DNA from: an uncultured Lachnospiraceae bacterium
GTDB lineage: Bacteria > Bacillota > Clostridia > Lachnospirales > Lachnospiraceae
NCBI GenBank assembly: GCA_910577445.1
Contig: CAJTMZ010000105.1
Span: 1-14,143 of the forward strand
DNA length: 14,143 bases
Direction of reading: 5' to 3'
In this document: positions 1 to 7,440 of the stretch, one piece after another
Layout: every line of letters starts with the position of its first letter
Position numbering within the stretch: position 1 is the first letter of the stretch
Position numbers and translations under genes: made by a program
Notes under the pieces: generated by a model
Seen by the model: the letters and a program-made list of their open reading frames with translations, nothing else
What the model was told of the DNA's origin: nothing
Databases searched by the model: none

Positions 1-583
1 AAAATCCCAGGGAGTTTCTTATGCAAATCACGCCCAGATAAAATCCCATCACAATCAGGCTCAGCCTGCTCCAGTTACTCAGTCCCCTGTTTTGCACGGG
101 TATCTGCAGGCATCCCAAAACCGTTAAAACAACCGTCCACTGGAACATATAATAGTTTTCCGGGCATATCACGAACACAGTATTCATTATAAAGGGCGAT
201 ACCACCAGGATAGTTCCCGCCGTTATACCCGCAAGCCGTCCGAACAGAAGGCTCATTCCCGCGAAAAAAAGAAGCAGCCACAATATCTGTAAAACCATCT
301 GATAAACGCAGACTGCCTCCGTCCTGTTTCCCACAAACCGCAAAAGCCGGGACAGGCTCTCCCCGTATCCGTAGGACAGCCCCTCCGCCAGCACTCTTTC
401 ATTGTCGCCGGCCCGAACCATGGCGTATTCAAAATATCCGTATGTATCAAGAACCTCTCTGGGGGAAAGCCCCAGAAAGCCGGCAAGCGCCCCGCTGCTT
501 CTGCTGAGGAAATAGTAAACTGTTCTGCTTGAAACCGCAGCCAGTATCCATATAAAATTAAAGATTTTCCATCTTTTATTCAT
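1..583 (-). CDS. Integral membrane protein, possibly GT-C glycosyltransferase-like (partial, runs off left edge)
   Basis: A minus-strand frame opens at an ATG whose complement is 581-583 and stays open for 194 codons to the window edge, so the C-terminus is missing. The protein begins MNKRWKIFNF and has a hydrophobic first segment at about residues 8-26. A hydrophilic stretch of about 60 residues follows (EVLDTYGYFEYA, then a Gly/Tyr-rich part, then RLLRFVGNRTE). Further membrane segments lie near 92-112, 115-138, 143-161 and 172-188. One N-terminal helix, an external loop and then closely packed helices recall GT-C (PMT/ArnT-like) membrane glycosyltransferases, but I see no decisive catalytic motif, so that is only a suggestion. 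The start overlaps the yebC stop by 8 bases (ATGAATAA) and no strong Shine-Dalgarno is seen, which suggests translational coupling to yebC. The reading frame is sound; the function is unknown. Confidence 0.72.
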   Translation of the reverse strand, partial: MNKRWKIFNFIWILAAVSSRTVYYFLSRSSGALAGFLGLSPREVLDTYGYFEYAMVRAGDNERVLAEGLSYGYGESLSRLLRFVGNRTEAVCVYQMVLQILWLLLFFAGMSLLFGRLAGITAGTILVVSPFIMNTVFVICPENYYMFQWTVVLTVLGCLQIPVQNRGLSNWSRLSLIVMGFYLGVICIRNSLGF

Positions 584-1304
584 CCCAGTTATGATATACC
601 GCCTGCACGTCGTCGTCCTCGTCCAAAAGGTCCAGTATCTTCTGCAGGCTCTTTAACGCCCCTTCGTCCGTAAGTTCCACGTAATTCTGAGGAATCATTG
701 TCACCTCAGCAGAGACAAAGGTAACTCCGCTCTCTGAAAGCGCCTGCTGCACCTTATCGAAATCATCGGGAGCCGTAAGCACCTCGTAACTGTCCTCCTC
801 CTCTGAAAAGTCCTCCGCGCCGGCGTCTAACGCCAGCATCATCAGTTCGTCGGCGTCCCCCTCGTACTCTTCCTTGTCAATAATCATCTGTCCCTTTTTG
901 TCAAACATAAAGGACACGCAGCCGGGCGTACCCACGTTGCCGTTTCCTTTTGTGAAAGCGTTTCTCACATTTGCCGCCGTCCTGTTCTGGTTATCCGTAA
1001 GCGCGTCCACAATGATTGCAATGCCGTTAGGTCCGTACCCCTCGTAGGTCACGTATTTGTAGTTGACGTTTCCCACGTCGCCGGCGGCTTTCTTGATTCC
1101 CCTGTCGATGGTGTCGTTGGGCATATTGTTGGCTTTCGCCTTCGCAATCACCTGCGCCAGCCTGGAATTATTGGAGGGGTCCGCTCCGCCCTCCTTAACC
1201 GCAACCGCGATTTCCCTTCCGAGAATCGTAAAAATTTTGCCTTTGGCGGCGTCGTTTTTTTCTTTCTTATGTTTGATGTTTGCAAATTTTGAATGTCCTG
1301 ACAT
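576..1304 (-). CDS. yebC: YebC/PmpR (TACO1) family protein
   Basis: This 242-residue protein has the normal length for the YebC/PmpR/TACO1 family. The N-terminus is the family hallmark (MSGHSKFANIKHKKEKNDAAKGK), followed by the Lys-rich DNA/RNA-contacting helical domain with NNMPNDTIDRGIKKA near residues 59-73. The middle domain contains YEGYGPNGIAIIVDALTDN and GNVGTPGCVSFMF, and the C-terminus is acidic. Members are cytosolic and were described as transcriptional regulators; more recent work on the family links them to translation of proline-rich stretches at the ribosome, so a single role should not be assumed. GGAGG (complement of 1310-1314) lies 5 bases before the ATG. The gene follows the CorC-like gene by 36 bases and overlaps the next membrane-protein gene by 8 bases, so the three may be co-transcribed. 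Confidence 0.95.
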   Translation of the reverse strand: MSGHSKFANIKHKKEKNDAAKGKIFTILGREIAVAVKEGGADPSNNSRLAQVIAKAKANNMPNDTIDRGIKKAAGDVGNVNYKYVTYEGYGPNGIAIIVDALTDNQNRTAANVRNAFTKGNGNVGTPGCVSFMFDKKGQMIIDKEEYEGDADELMMLALDAGAEDFSEEEDSYEVLTAPDDFDKVQQALSESGVTFVSAEVTMIPQNYVELTDEGALKSLQKILDLLDEDDDVQAVYHNWDE

Positions 1305-1319
1305 TTTTTCCTCCGTCCC

Positions 1320-1336
1320 AAAGCGTAAAACGCTTT
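1320..1336 (-). other. Small hairpin just upstream of the yebC ribosome binding site
   Basis: AAAGCGT (1320-1326) and ACGCTTT (1330-1336) form a perfect 7-bp stem with a 3-base loop in the 36-base gap between the CorC-like gene and yebC. No U-run follows it on the minus strand (GGGACGGAGG comes next), so it is not a standard terminator. It ends a few bases before the GGAGG of yebC and could be an mRNA-processing or stabilising structure, or chance. Confidence 0.3.
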
Positions 1337-1340
1337 TCCT

Positions 1341-2780
1341 TTACTGCTGCTTTTTTTCTTCTTCTGATTGTAAAGCGTCCTTTTCCCCTTTTTTATCGGG
1401 AAGCCTTTTCACAAGGACGCTCTTTATCATGCGGTTTTCAACCTGCTTGATTTTAAATTCATATCCGTCCACGTTTATGGAAAACTCTTCGTCCTCCTCC
1501 GGAATCTTATCCATTTTGGAAATCATAAAGCCGTTTAACGTGTCAAATTCCTTTTCGTTAAAGGATATTTCAAACCTCTCCTCCAGTTCCTCAAGAGGGG
1601 TGATTCCTTCTATTATATATTCGTCGGCGTTTTCCGTCTCCTCGATATGCGCCTCGTCCTCGTCGTATTCGTCCAGAATATTTCCAACGATTTCTTCCAG
1701 AATATCCTCCATGGCAATCAGCCCTATGGTCTGGCCATATTCATCCACCACAATCACCATCTGCGTCTTGGTATGCTGCATACTTTCAAACAAAGCGTCG
1801 ATATTTTTTGTTTCGGGGACAAATGCCGCCTCCCGCAAAAGGCCCGGAATTTCCGAAACCGGTAATCCCATATTTCCCTCTTCCCTGTGGAAACGCATGG
1901 CGTCCCTGAAATGGAGAATCCCGATGATATTGTCCAGATTTTCCTCAAACACCGGAAAACGGCTCTTGCTCTCGCTCAACATGTAGTTGATTGCGTCGCC
2001 CAGCGTCATATCCCTGTCAATGGCAAGGATATTGGTCCTGTGGGTCATAATGTCCTGGGCTTCCTTATCGCCAAATTCAAAGATTTTGGTAATCATCTCC
2101 GCCTCGGAAGCCATCAGCACCCCCTGCTCATGCCCCTCGTTTACCATGGATATGATTTCCTCTTCCGTCACGTCCTCCGTATTTCCGTCCGTATGGATTC
2201 CGAAAATCCGCAGAACCCCTTTGGCGGTAACGGATATCAGGCCGGTCACCGGGCTGAATATTCTGGTAATATGGTAAATCGGATTGATACATGCAAAAGC
2301 CCATTGGGAAGCATAGCGCACCCCCAGCTTTTTGGGAATCAATACCCCGAAGGTAAGTAATATGTAGAGCAGCACCGCTCCTGCAAGAACCACTGCAATT
2401 ATGGAAACCGCCGCAGGCGATACCGACATGCCCTCCAGCTTTTCAAAAACGCCTTTTTCCAGAAGCCTTTTTGTGACGCGTCCGAATACGCCCAGAAAAA
2501 ACGCTCCCATCACCAGATTAATCAATGTAACCACAAGCTGAACGGTATTGATGTACTGCGCCGGGTTTATGGTAATTTTGTAAAGGCGCTCCGCCTTTTT
2601 GTTTAACATAAGGGCAGCCCGCGAAGAGTGCTGTCCGTTGTTTCCCTTCTCCTTAAACTGCTCGGAAAGTTCCTTTGTGTTCAGTTCCCTGACCGCTTCT
2701 CCGAATCCGTAAAAAAGCATGTCAGTTAAGAGCAACACGAAAAAAAAGATACAACTGGCCGTAGGCCCACCATCGTCCAT
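1341..2780 (-). CDS. CNNM/CorC (HlyC) family protein: DUF21 - CBS pair - CorC_HlyC domain
   Basis: This 479-residue membrane protein has the full CorC/CNNM architecture. The DUF21 membrane region covers about residues 8-190, with hydrophobic segments near 10-27, 76-100, 122-148 and 155-185. The CBS pair covers about 241-298 (IMTHRTNILAI, SRFPVFEE) and 312-370 (MVIVVDEYGQTIGLIAMEDILEEI VGNI). The C-terminal CorC_HlyC domain is at about 385-460 (YIIEGITPLEEL, FDTLNGFMI), and a charged tail ends in KKQQ. The family is tied to Mg2+ efflux or homeostasis in the cytoplasmic membrane; the old 'hemolysin' name is misleading. Two DUF21 positions look divergent: the usual G-E-x-x-P-K motif reads FGVLIPKK (Val146), and the first helix lacks the usual FFSAxET pattern (FYGFGEAV). 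AGGAG lies 8 bases before the ATG, and a good promoter lies upstream at 2825-2853. Family assignment is secure; ion transport is inferred and made less certain by the changed residues. Confidence 0.9.
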   Translation of the reverse strand: MDDGGPTASCIFFFVLLLTDMLFYGFGEAVRELNTKELSEQFKEKGNNGQHSSRAALMLNKKAERLYKITINPAQYINTVQLVVTLINLVMGAFFLGVFGRVTKRLLEKGVFEKLEGMSVSPAAVSIIAVVLAGAVLLYILLTFGVLIPKKLGVRYASQWAFACINPIYHITRIFSPVTGLISVTAKGVLRIFGIHTDGNTEDVTEEEIISMVNEGHEQGVLMASEAEMITKIFEFGDKEAQDIMTHRTNILAIDRDMTLGDAINYMLSESKSRFPVFEENLDNIIGILHFRDAMRFHREEGNMGLPVSEIPGLLREAAFVPETKNIDALFESMQHTKTQMVIVVDEYGQTIGLIAMEDILEEIVGNILDEYDEDEAHIEETENADEYIIEGITPLEELEERFEISFNEKEFDTLNGFMISKMDKIPEEDEEFSINVDGYEFKIKQVENRMIKSVLVKRLPDKKGEKDALQSEEEKKQQ

Positions 2781-2824
2781 TTTCTCATCTCCTGATTCTT
2801 AAGTTCCGTAAAATTCCAAATTAA

Positions 2825-2853
2825 ACTATACCATCTTGCGCTCTTATCGTCAA
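2825..2853 (-). promoter_or_regulatory. Sigma-A-type promoter for the CorC-like gene
   Basis: On the minus strand TTGACG (complement of 2848-2853) and TATAGT (complement of 2825-2830) are separated by exactly 17 bases. Each box matches the consensus at 5 of 6 positions. The site lies between mazF and the CorC-like gene, with about 45 bases from the -10 box to the start codon. It suggests that the CorC-like gene, yebC and the edge membrane gene can be transcribed independently of the upstream run. Confidence 0.6.
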
Positions 2854-2855
2854 TA

Positions 2856-3197
2856 CTATGTATCCAGTTCCAGACTGACCATAAGACCCTGATTTACCTG
2901 TCTCATAATATCTTCGTCCAGATGGCATACCTTATCCTTCAGCCTTTTTTTATCTATTGTGCGGAGCTGTTCCAGTAAAACCACGGAATCCTTTACCATA
3001 TCGTAGCGTCCCGCGTTCAGCTCTATATGGGTGGGCAGCTTTGCCTTATTCATTTTGGATGTGATTGCCGCGCAGATTACCGTAGGGCTGTGCCGGTTTC
3101 CCACGTCATTTTGAACAATCAGAACCGGACGCACGCCGCCCTGCTCGGAGCCCACAACCGGACGTAAATCCGCATAATAAATATCCCCTCTTTTCAC
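2856..3197 (-). CDS. mazF: MazF/PemK-family endoribonuclease toxin (EndoA/NdoA type)
   Basis: This 113-residue protein closely follows Bacillus subtilis EndoA (MazF), with only a slightly shorter N-terminus. It carries KRGDIYYADLRPVVGSEQGG, VRPVLIVQNDVGNRHSPT, AAITS, KAKLPTH and SVVLLEQLRTIDKKRL. Arg23 and Thr46 correspond to the catalytic Arg and Thr of EndoA. The family cleaves single-stranded mRNA at short motifs (UACAU in B. subtilis) and is normally held in check by a small antitoxin encoded just upstream. Here the gene follows alr, as in B. subtilis, but the 81-base gap is too short for an antitoxin and shows no small ORF. The start is a GTG (complement of 3195-3197) with AAGGAAGG about 9 bases upstream. 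The stand-alone toxin may be controlled from elsewhere in the genome or have weak activity. Confidence 0.93.
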   Translation of the reverse strand: MKRGDIYYADLRPVVGSEQGGVRPVLIVQNDVGNRHSPTVICAAITSKMNKAKLPTHIELNAGRYDMVKDSVVLLEQLRTIDKKRLKDKVCHLDEDIMRQVNQGLMVSLELDT

Positions 3198-3242
3198 TTT
3201 TCAACGCCTTCCTTCCAACAGGATATTTTAAACTTAATAGGT

Positions 3243-3272
3243 AGTATAACCGTATTGTCAGAAGGTATTCAA
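3243..3272 (-). promoter_or_regulatory. Possible promoter in the alr-mazF gap
   Basis: On the minus strand TTGAAT (complement of 3267-3272) and TATACT (complement of 3243-3248) are separated by 18 bases, with 4/6 and 5/6 matches to consensus. The site is in the 81-base gap between the alr stop and the mazF GTG, and would allow mazF to be expressed apart from alr. It is a modest match and is listed as possible only. Confidence 0.35.
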
Positions 3273-3278
3273 ACGGGC

Positions 3279-4469
3279 TTAAAAATTCTGCTGCTCCCGG
3301 CGGCAGACAAGTCCGCCCTTTTTGTAATAACGCGGCACCCGGCTTCCCAGGCAGCAGGCAAACTCATAATTAAATCTCCCCGAAAGCCCACCGAGCAGCT
3401 CCATGGTAATCTCTTCCCTGCCGTCCCGTCCTATGAGCGTGACCCTATCCCCCTCCTTTGCCTCCGGAATATGGGTGACGTCCACCATAAACTGGTCCAT
3501 ACATATCCGTCCCAGAATACCCGCTTTCTTTCCGTGTATCAGCACATATCCTTTTCCCGACAGCCCTCTTGCGTAGCCGTCCGCATAGCCTACCGGTATT
3601 GTGGCTATCCGCATTTTTTCCCCGGCCGTAAAGGCGCCGCCGTAGCTGACGGCGCATCCCGCCTCAATCTCCTTGATAAACACAATTCTGGTGTAAAGAG
3701 AAAGGGCCGGCGCAAGGGGAATAACATCTTTTCTCACCTGTTCCGATGGCCATAAGCCGTAAAGGGCAATCCCGGCCCGCACGGCGTCAAGCCCTGCCCC
3801 CGGAAGCTCCATAAGCCCCGCGCTGTTGGCGCAGTGCCTTACGGGAATGGTTCTGCCGGTTTTTTCCTTTATCCGGGATAAAAACGCCCGAAACAAAGAA
3901 AGCTGTCCCTCCGCGTTTGTCTTATCGGCCTCGTCCGCCCTTGCGAAATGCGTGAAGATGCCCTCCACCTCCACCCCCGCCGCCGCGAAAGCCTCCTCCA
4001 CAAAGGAAATTCCGCTCTCATCCGGCCAAACCCCGATGCGGCTCATTCCCGTATCCACTTTAATATGTACCCTTGCCTTCCGGCAAAGTCCCTTTTTCAA
4101 ATTCTGCTCATAAATCTCCGAAAGTTCCCGCAAGGTGTCCCGGCGGAACACCGTTATCCGGATTTCTTCCTCTATCGCACGCTCATAATCACACGGAAAG
4201 CAATAGCCCAGTATCAATATGGGGCCGGTAATCCCCGCCTCTTTTAAGGAAAAAGCTTCCCGGGCCGTGGCGACGGCAAATCCGTCCGCGCATCCCGCGC
4301 CTTCAAGCTCTTTCGCAACGGGAACCGCGCCGTGTCCGTAGCCGTCCGCTTTCACCACCGCAATCATCTTTGTTCCCGCCGGAAGATTTTCCTTCATACG
4401 CTCCGCATTGCTCCTCACGGCATCCAGACTGACTTCCGCGTAAACTCTCTCACACGCCTCATTTTCCAT
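3279..4469 (-). CDS. alr: Alanine racemase, PLP-dependent (Alr)
   Basis: The product interconverts L- and D-alanine in the cytosol, supplying D-Ala for peptidoglycan. With the chosen start it has 396 residues, normal for the family. The PLP-binding lysine is Lys40 in MIAVVKADGYGHGA, and the second catalytic base is Tyr276 in AVSYGGAF. Other family blocks are KVDTGMSRIGVW, HCANSAG, IPVGYADGYARG, GRICMDQFMVDVT and the C-terminal SRVPRYY. An ATG 12 codons upstream (complement of 4503-4505) is also in frame, but only 10 bases separate it from the nnr stop and it has no ribosome binding site. The ATG at 4469 has AGAGG 8 bases ahead, and its N-terminus lines up with other racemases, so I prefer it. 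The gene lies directly behind nnr, presumably in one transcript. The order nnr-alr-mazF resembles the acpS-alr-ndoA neighbourhood of bacilli. Confidence 0.95.
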   Translation of the reverse strand: MENEACERVYAEVSLDAVRSNAERMKENLPAGTKMIAVVKADGYGHGAVPVAKELEGAGCADGFAVATAREAFSLKEAGITGPILILGYCFPCDYERAIEEEIRITVFRRDTLRELSEIYEQNLKKGLCRKARVHIKVDTGMSRIGVWPDESGISFVEEAFAAAGVEVEGIFTHFARADEADKTNAEGQLSLFRAFLSRIKEKTGRTIPVRHCANSAGLMELPGAGLDAVRAGIALYGLWPSEQVRKDVIPLAPALSLYTRIVFIKEIEAGCAVSYGGAFTAGEKMRIATIPVGYADGYARGLSGKGYVLIHGKKAGILGRICMDQFMVDVTHIPEAKEGDRVTLIGRDGREEITMELLGGLSGRFNYEFACCLGSRVPRYYKKGGLVCRREQQNF

Positions 4470-4515
4470 TCTCTTATCCTCTTGCCTTGTCAATATTACT
4501 GCCATATTTATGCGC

Positions 4516-6066
4516 TTACGGCATTCCCGTTATCACATTTACCGCTTCACAGGCTTCCTTCATCACCACCGGCAGGCTCTCGCAGATATCGCCCGCCGTC
4601 ATTCCATAGGGCCCCATTTGTCTGCACGCCTCGTCTCCGGCAAGCCCGTGCAGATATACCGAAACACATGCGCCCTCAAACCCGCCCATGCCCTGGGCCA
4701 TAAGGCCGCCGATAATTCCCGCCAGCACGTCGCCGCTTCCCGCCGCGGCCATACCGCTGTTCCCGGAAGTGTTAAAATAGATTTCTTCTCTCCCGTCTTC
4801 CGTCACCATCGTTGCGGCGTCCTTTGCCACCACTACCGCCTTCAGTTCTTTTGCCAGTTCCCGGATAAAGTTTTCTCTTTTTGCCGGGTATTCCTCCATC
4901 CCGGCCCCCAATAGCCGCATCAGCTCTCCCGGATGGGGCGTGAGAACCAAGGGTCCTTCCCGCCGCCCGGCCATCTTGCGAAGCTGACCGTTCATGGCAA
5001 TCAGGTTCAGGCCGTCCGCGTCCAGCACCAGCGGATGAAAAGGGTTCGCAAGCACACAGGAAAGCAGCCGGTAAGCGGCCTCCGTGCAGCCCATTCCCGG
5101 CCCGGCCACCACCACGTCTGCCCAGGAAAGCGCCTCCTCTACCGCCTCCTCCTCTGGCATTTCCTCAAAGGTATAAAGCAGCGCCTCCGGAAGCGACTGC
5201 TGGATAATTTCCCGGTTGCAGGCCGGGCTTATGATTTTCAGCATACCTGCTCCCGCCCGCAGTACGGCCTTTCCGCAAAGCAGACAGGCGCCGCTCATGT
5301 CACGGCTCCCCGCTATCAGGAGAACCTTTCCGAAAGTCCCCTTGTTTCCCCACGGACACCGCGCCGGCAAAAGCATCCGCAAATCCTCCTTTTCGTAGTA
5401 AAAGCCGGAAGGCGCGGCCAACCCGAAAGCCTCCTTCGTGATTCCGATATCCCTTACCGCCAGTTCCCCGGTGCAGGCCCGGCCCGGGTAAAGAAGGTGC
5501 CCTCTTTTGGCAAAGGCAAAGGACACAGTAATATCCGCGCGCACTGCGCACCCGAAAATCCGGCCCGTATCCGCGCAGACGCCCGACGGGATATCCACAC
5601 TGCAGACAAACGCTCCCCGCATTTTCTGGCGGTTGATATAATCTATGGCCTCCCGGAAACTTCCCGTAACCTCTCTGGAGAGCCCGATTCCGAACAAAGC
5701 GTCCACTACCATATCATATTCAGCATCCTGATATTTGCTCTGAATGGAAAACCCCATATTTTTTAATATTTCCGCCTGGGCTTTCGTCTCTTTTGAAAGC
5801 TTATCCGGATTTCCTTCCAAATAAAAAGTAACCTCTGCCCCCTTCGGGGACAGAAGTCGTCCTATTGCCAGCCCGTCTCCGCCGTTATTTCCCACGCCGG
5901 AGACAACCAGCACTTTTTTGCCTTTAAACTGTATGTTCCGCTCTTCAAGCACCCTTACCACCGAAAGAGCCGCCCTTTCCATCAGGACCATGGACAAAAT
6001 CCCGATTCTGCTGATGGTATAATTATCGCAGGCTTTCATTTCATCTGATTTTAAAACATATTTCAT
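4516..6066 (-). CDS. nnr: Bifunctional NAD(P)H-hydrate epimerase / ADP-dependent NAD(P)H-hydrate dehydratase
   Basis: This 516-residue two-domain repair enzyme handles damaged hydrated NADH/NADPH (NADHX, NADPHX). The N-terminal YjeF_N epimerase domain (about 1-215) shows GVGNNGGDG at 57-65, DALFGIGL at 122-129 and VDIPSG at 157-162. The C-terminal ribokinase-like dehydratase domain (about 225-510) shows GNKGTFGKVLLIAGS at 240-254, GPGMG at 322-326, DADGLN at 349-354, TPHPGE at 376-381 and the catalytic GSGDVLAG at 443-450 with Asp446. All key motifs of both halves are present, so both activities are expected. GAAGG lies 6 bases before the ATG. The gene starts 25 bases after the preceding coiled-coil gene and lies in the run behind rex, so an NADH sensor and an NAD(P)H repair enzyme share a likely transcript. 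Confidence 0.95.
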   Translation of the reverse strand: MKYVLKSDEMKACDNYTISRIGILSMVLMERAALSVVRVLEERNIQFKGKKVLVVSGVGNNGGDGLAIGRLLSPKGAEVTFYLEGNPDKLSKETKAQAEILKNMGFSIQSKYQDAEYDMVVDALFGIGLSREVTGSFREAIDYINRQKMRGAFVCSVDIPSGVCADTGRIFGCAVRADITVSFAFAKRGHLLYPGRACTGELAVRDIGITKEAFGLAAPSGFYYEKEDLRMLLPARCPWGNKGTFGKVLLIAGSRDMSGACLLCGKAVLRAGAGMLKIISPACNREIIQQSLPEALLYTFEEMPEEEAVEEALSWADVVVAGPGMGCTEAAYRLLSCVLANPFHPLVLDADGLNLIAMNGQLRKMAGRREGPLVLTPHPGELMRLLGAGMEEYPAKRENFIRELAKELKAVVVAKDAATMVTEDGREEIYFNTSGNSGMAAAGSGDVLAGIIGGLMAQGMGGFEGACVSVYLHGLAGDEACRQMGPYGMTAGDICESLPVVMKEACEAVNVITGMP

Positions 6067-6091
6067 AGCAAACCTTCGTTCCCTTTTATGC

Positions 6092-6706
6092 TTACTTTCC
6101 GCCGTCCTTTTTGTATTTCATGTCAAAAATATCAATCACATCGACCCCGAAAATATCATGCATATAAGAATACAGACTCTGATTCATGGATTCCATTTCC
6201 TGCTTGCGCACCAGCTTTTCCTTCAGCTCTTCCTTTATCTGCGCCGCCCATCTGGCAATCTCCGCAATTTCCGTCTCGTTTTCCTTTAATCTGTCATAAC
6301 ACACATCCATTGTGGCCATCATCAAATCCAGATTGACCTCGTCAATTTCTCTCGGCAGGGTGAGAAGCTCATCCTCATAAGCGTCAATCTTCTTGTTGCA
6401 GTCGCCTATCAGCCGTTTGTTATCCTCCGCTTTTTTCTGCGCCCTTCCGTCGTTTTCCACGGAAGCCTCCTGGGCGTTCTCCACAATTTCCTGCATCAGG
6501 CGCTTTTTCAGCTTTCGGATTTCTTTCACTTCCGTGTTTGCCTTTCCCTGCTTTTTCAAAAGCTCGTTCAGCTTTTCCTCCAGCCGCCTGATTCGTCTGT
6601 CCGGTTTTGCCTGCGTAAACAGTTGATGCCATTTACTGTCCAACGTAAGTACGGGGATTCTTTTTCCCGCCAGTGCCGCCTTAAATACGTCATCTTTCTT
6701 TGCCAT
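6092..6706 (-). CDS. Uncharacterised coiled-coil protein between rex and nnr
   Basis: I do not recognise a named family for this 204-residue product. It begins MAKKDDVFKAALAGKRIPVLTLDSKW, a short segment that could fold on its own. From about residue 38 to 165 it is a highly charged, Lys/Glu-rich helix with heptad-like spacing (RRIRRLEEKLNELLKKQGK, EIRKLKKRLMQEIVENA, YEDELLTLPREIDEVNLDLM). The C-terminus is less charged (LYSYMHDIFGVDVIDIFDM). No signal peptide, membrane segment, cysteine cluster or catalytic motif is visible, so it is probably cytosolic and may act through protein contacts. GGAGG lies 12 bases before the ATG, which is rather far. It follows rex by 28 bases and precedes nnr by 25, so it is almost certainly co-transcribed with them. 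The frame and codon usage look like those of a real gene. Confidence 0.85.
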   Translation of the reverse strand: MAKKDDVFKAALAGKRIPVLTLDSKWHQLFTQAKPDRRIRRLEEKLNELLKKQGKANTEVKEIRKLKKRLMQEIVENAQEASVENDGRAQKKAEDNKRLIGDCNKKIDAYEDELLTLPREIDEVNLDLMMATMDVCYDRLKENETEIAEIARWAAQIKEELKEKLVRKQEMESMNQSLYSYMHDIFGVDVIDIFDMKYKKDGGK

Positions 6707-6734
6707 CTTTTGCTTTTGCCTCCATGCCAGAAAT

Positions 6735-7376
6735 TTATTCCCACTCGTCGTCTACACTGTTGACGTTATAAATTAATTTCATCAGACTGTCGGACAAATG
6801 AACATTTTCCACCTGGATTTTATCCGGAACATTCAAATCCACATGGGCAAAATTCCAGATGCCCTTAATCCCGCACTTAACCAGACGTTCCGCAACTGCC
6901 AGCGCACTGGCTTTCGGAATCGTCAGCACTGCGATATCGATTTTGTTTTCCTTTATGAAAGACTCCATTTCTTCCATGGGCCTTACTACCATGTTTCTGA
7001 TTCTGGTCCCGAAAAGCTTCGGGTTGTTGTCGAAAATCCCCTGAAACAGAAATCCCCGCCGCTCAAAGTTCATATAGTTTGCCAGCGCCTGCCCCAGATT
7101 GCCGGCCCCGATAATAATCAGGTTGTGCGTCTTATCAAGTCCTAAAATCCGGCCGATTTCCTCATAGAGATATTCCACCTTGTAACCGTATCCCTGCTGT
7201 CCAAAGCCGCCAAAATTGTTAAAATCCTGACGTATCTGTGAGGCTGTCACTTTCATTATATCGCTTAGCTCCTGGGATGATATTCTTTCAATCCCCTCGT
7301 TTTTAAGCTCTCCCAGATACCGGAAATACCTGGGAAGCCGCGAAATTACAGCCTGCGAAATTTCTTTGTTATCCAC
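6735..7376 (-). CDS. rex: Redox-sensing transcriptional repressor Rex
   Basis: The 213-residue product is a full-length Rex repressor, which binds DNA when NAD+ is high and releases it when NADH rises, controlling fermentation and anaerobic energy genes. The N-terminal winged-helix domain (about 1-80) contains ISQAVISRLPRYFRYL, the recognition stretch VTASQIRQDFNNFG and GQQGYGY. The Rossmann domain has IIIGAGNLGQALANY with GxGxxG at 90-95 and FDNNPKLFG for the nucleotide. The C-terminal helix (VHLSDSLMKLIYNVN) is the domain-swapped dimer arm. The start is GTG (complement of 7374-7376) with AAGGAG 9 bases upstream. It heads a minus-strand run (coiled-coil gene, nnr, alr) and is divergent from a YdiF-like ABC-F gene; B. 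subtilis also has ydiF and rex close together. A Rex-like operator on its own promoter suggests autoregulation. Confidence 0.97.
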   Translation of the reverse strand: MDNKEISQAVISRLPRYFRYLGELKNEGIERISSQELSDIMKVTASQIRQDFNNFGGFGQQGYGYKVEYLYEEIGRILGLDKTHNLIIIGAGNLGQALANYMNFERRGFLFQGIFDNNPKLFGTRIRNMVVRPMEEMESFIKENKIDIAVLTIPKASALAVAERLVKCGIKGIWNFAHVDLNVPDKIQVENVHLSDSLMKLIYNVNSVDDEWE

Positions 7377-7440
7377 TTATACCTGCTCCTTGCTTTTCCT
7401 GGCCAGGCAGCGCCCTGCCTGACATAAATGCTTAATTAAT

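Noticed and set aside
1320..1336. An intrinsic terminator between the CorC-like gene and yebC
   Set aside because: The stem is short and is followed by GGGACGGAGG rather than a U-run, so it is recorded only as a hairpin.
1063..1986. A plus-strand ORF of 307 codons antisense to yebC and the CorC-like gene
   Set aside because: It is Ser/Ile-rich low-complexity sequence without family motifs and lies opposite two well-recognised genes, so it is a shadow frame.
3198..3278. A small antitoxin gene between alr and mazF
   Set aside because: The gap is 81 bases and no reading frame of useful length with a ribosome site is visible; it holds a possible promoter instead.
4933..5766. A plus-strand ORF of 277 codons antisense to nnr
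   Set aside because: The composition is rich in Arg, His and Pro, as expected from the opposite strand of a GC-rich gene. The nnr frame has every motif of its family.
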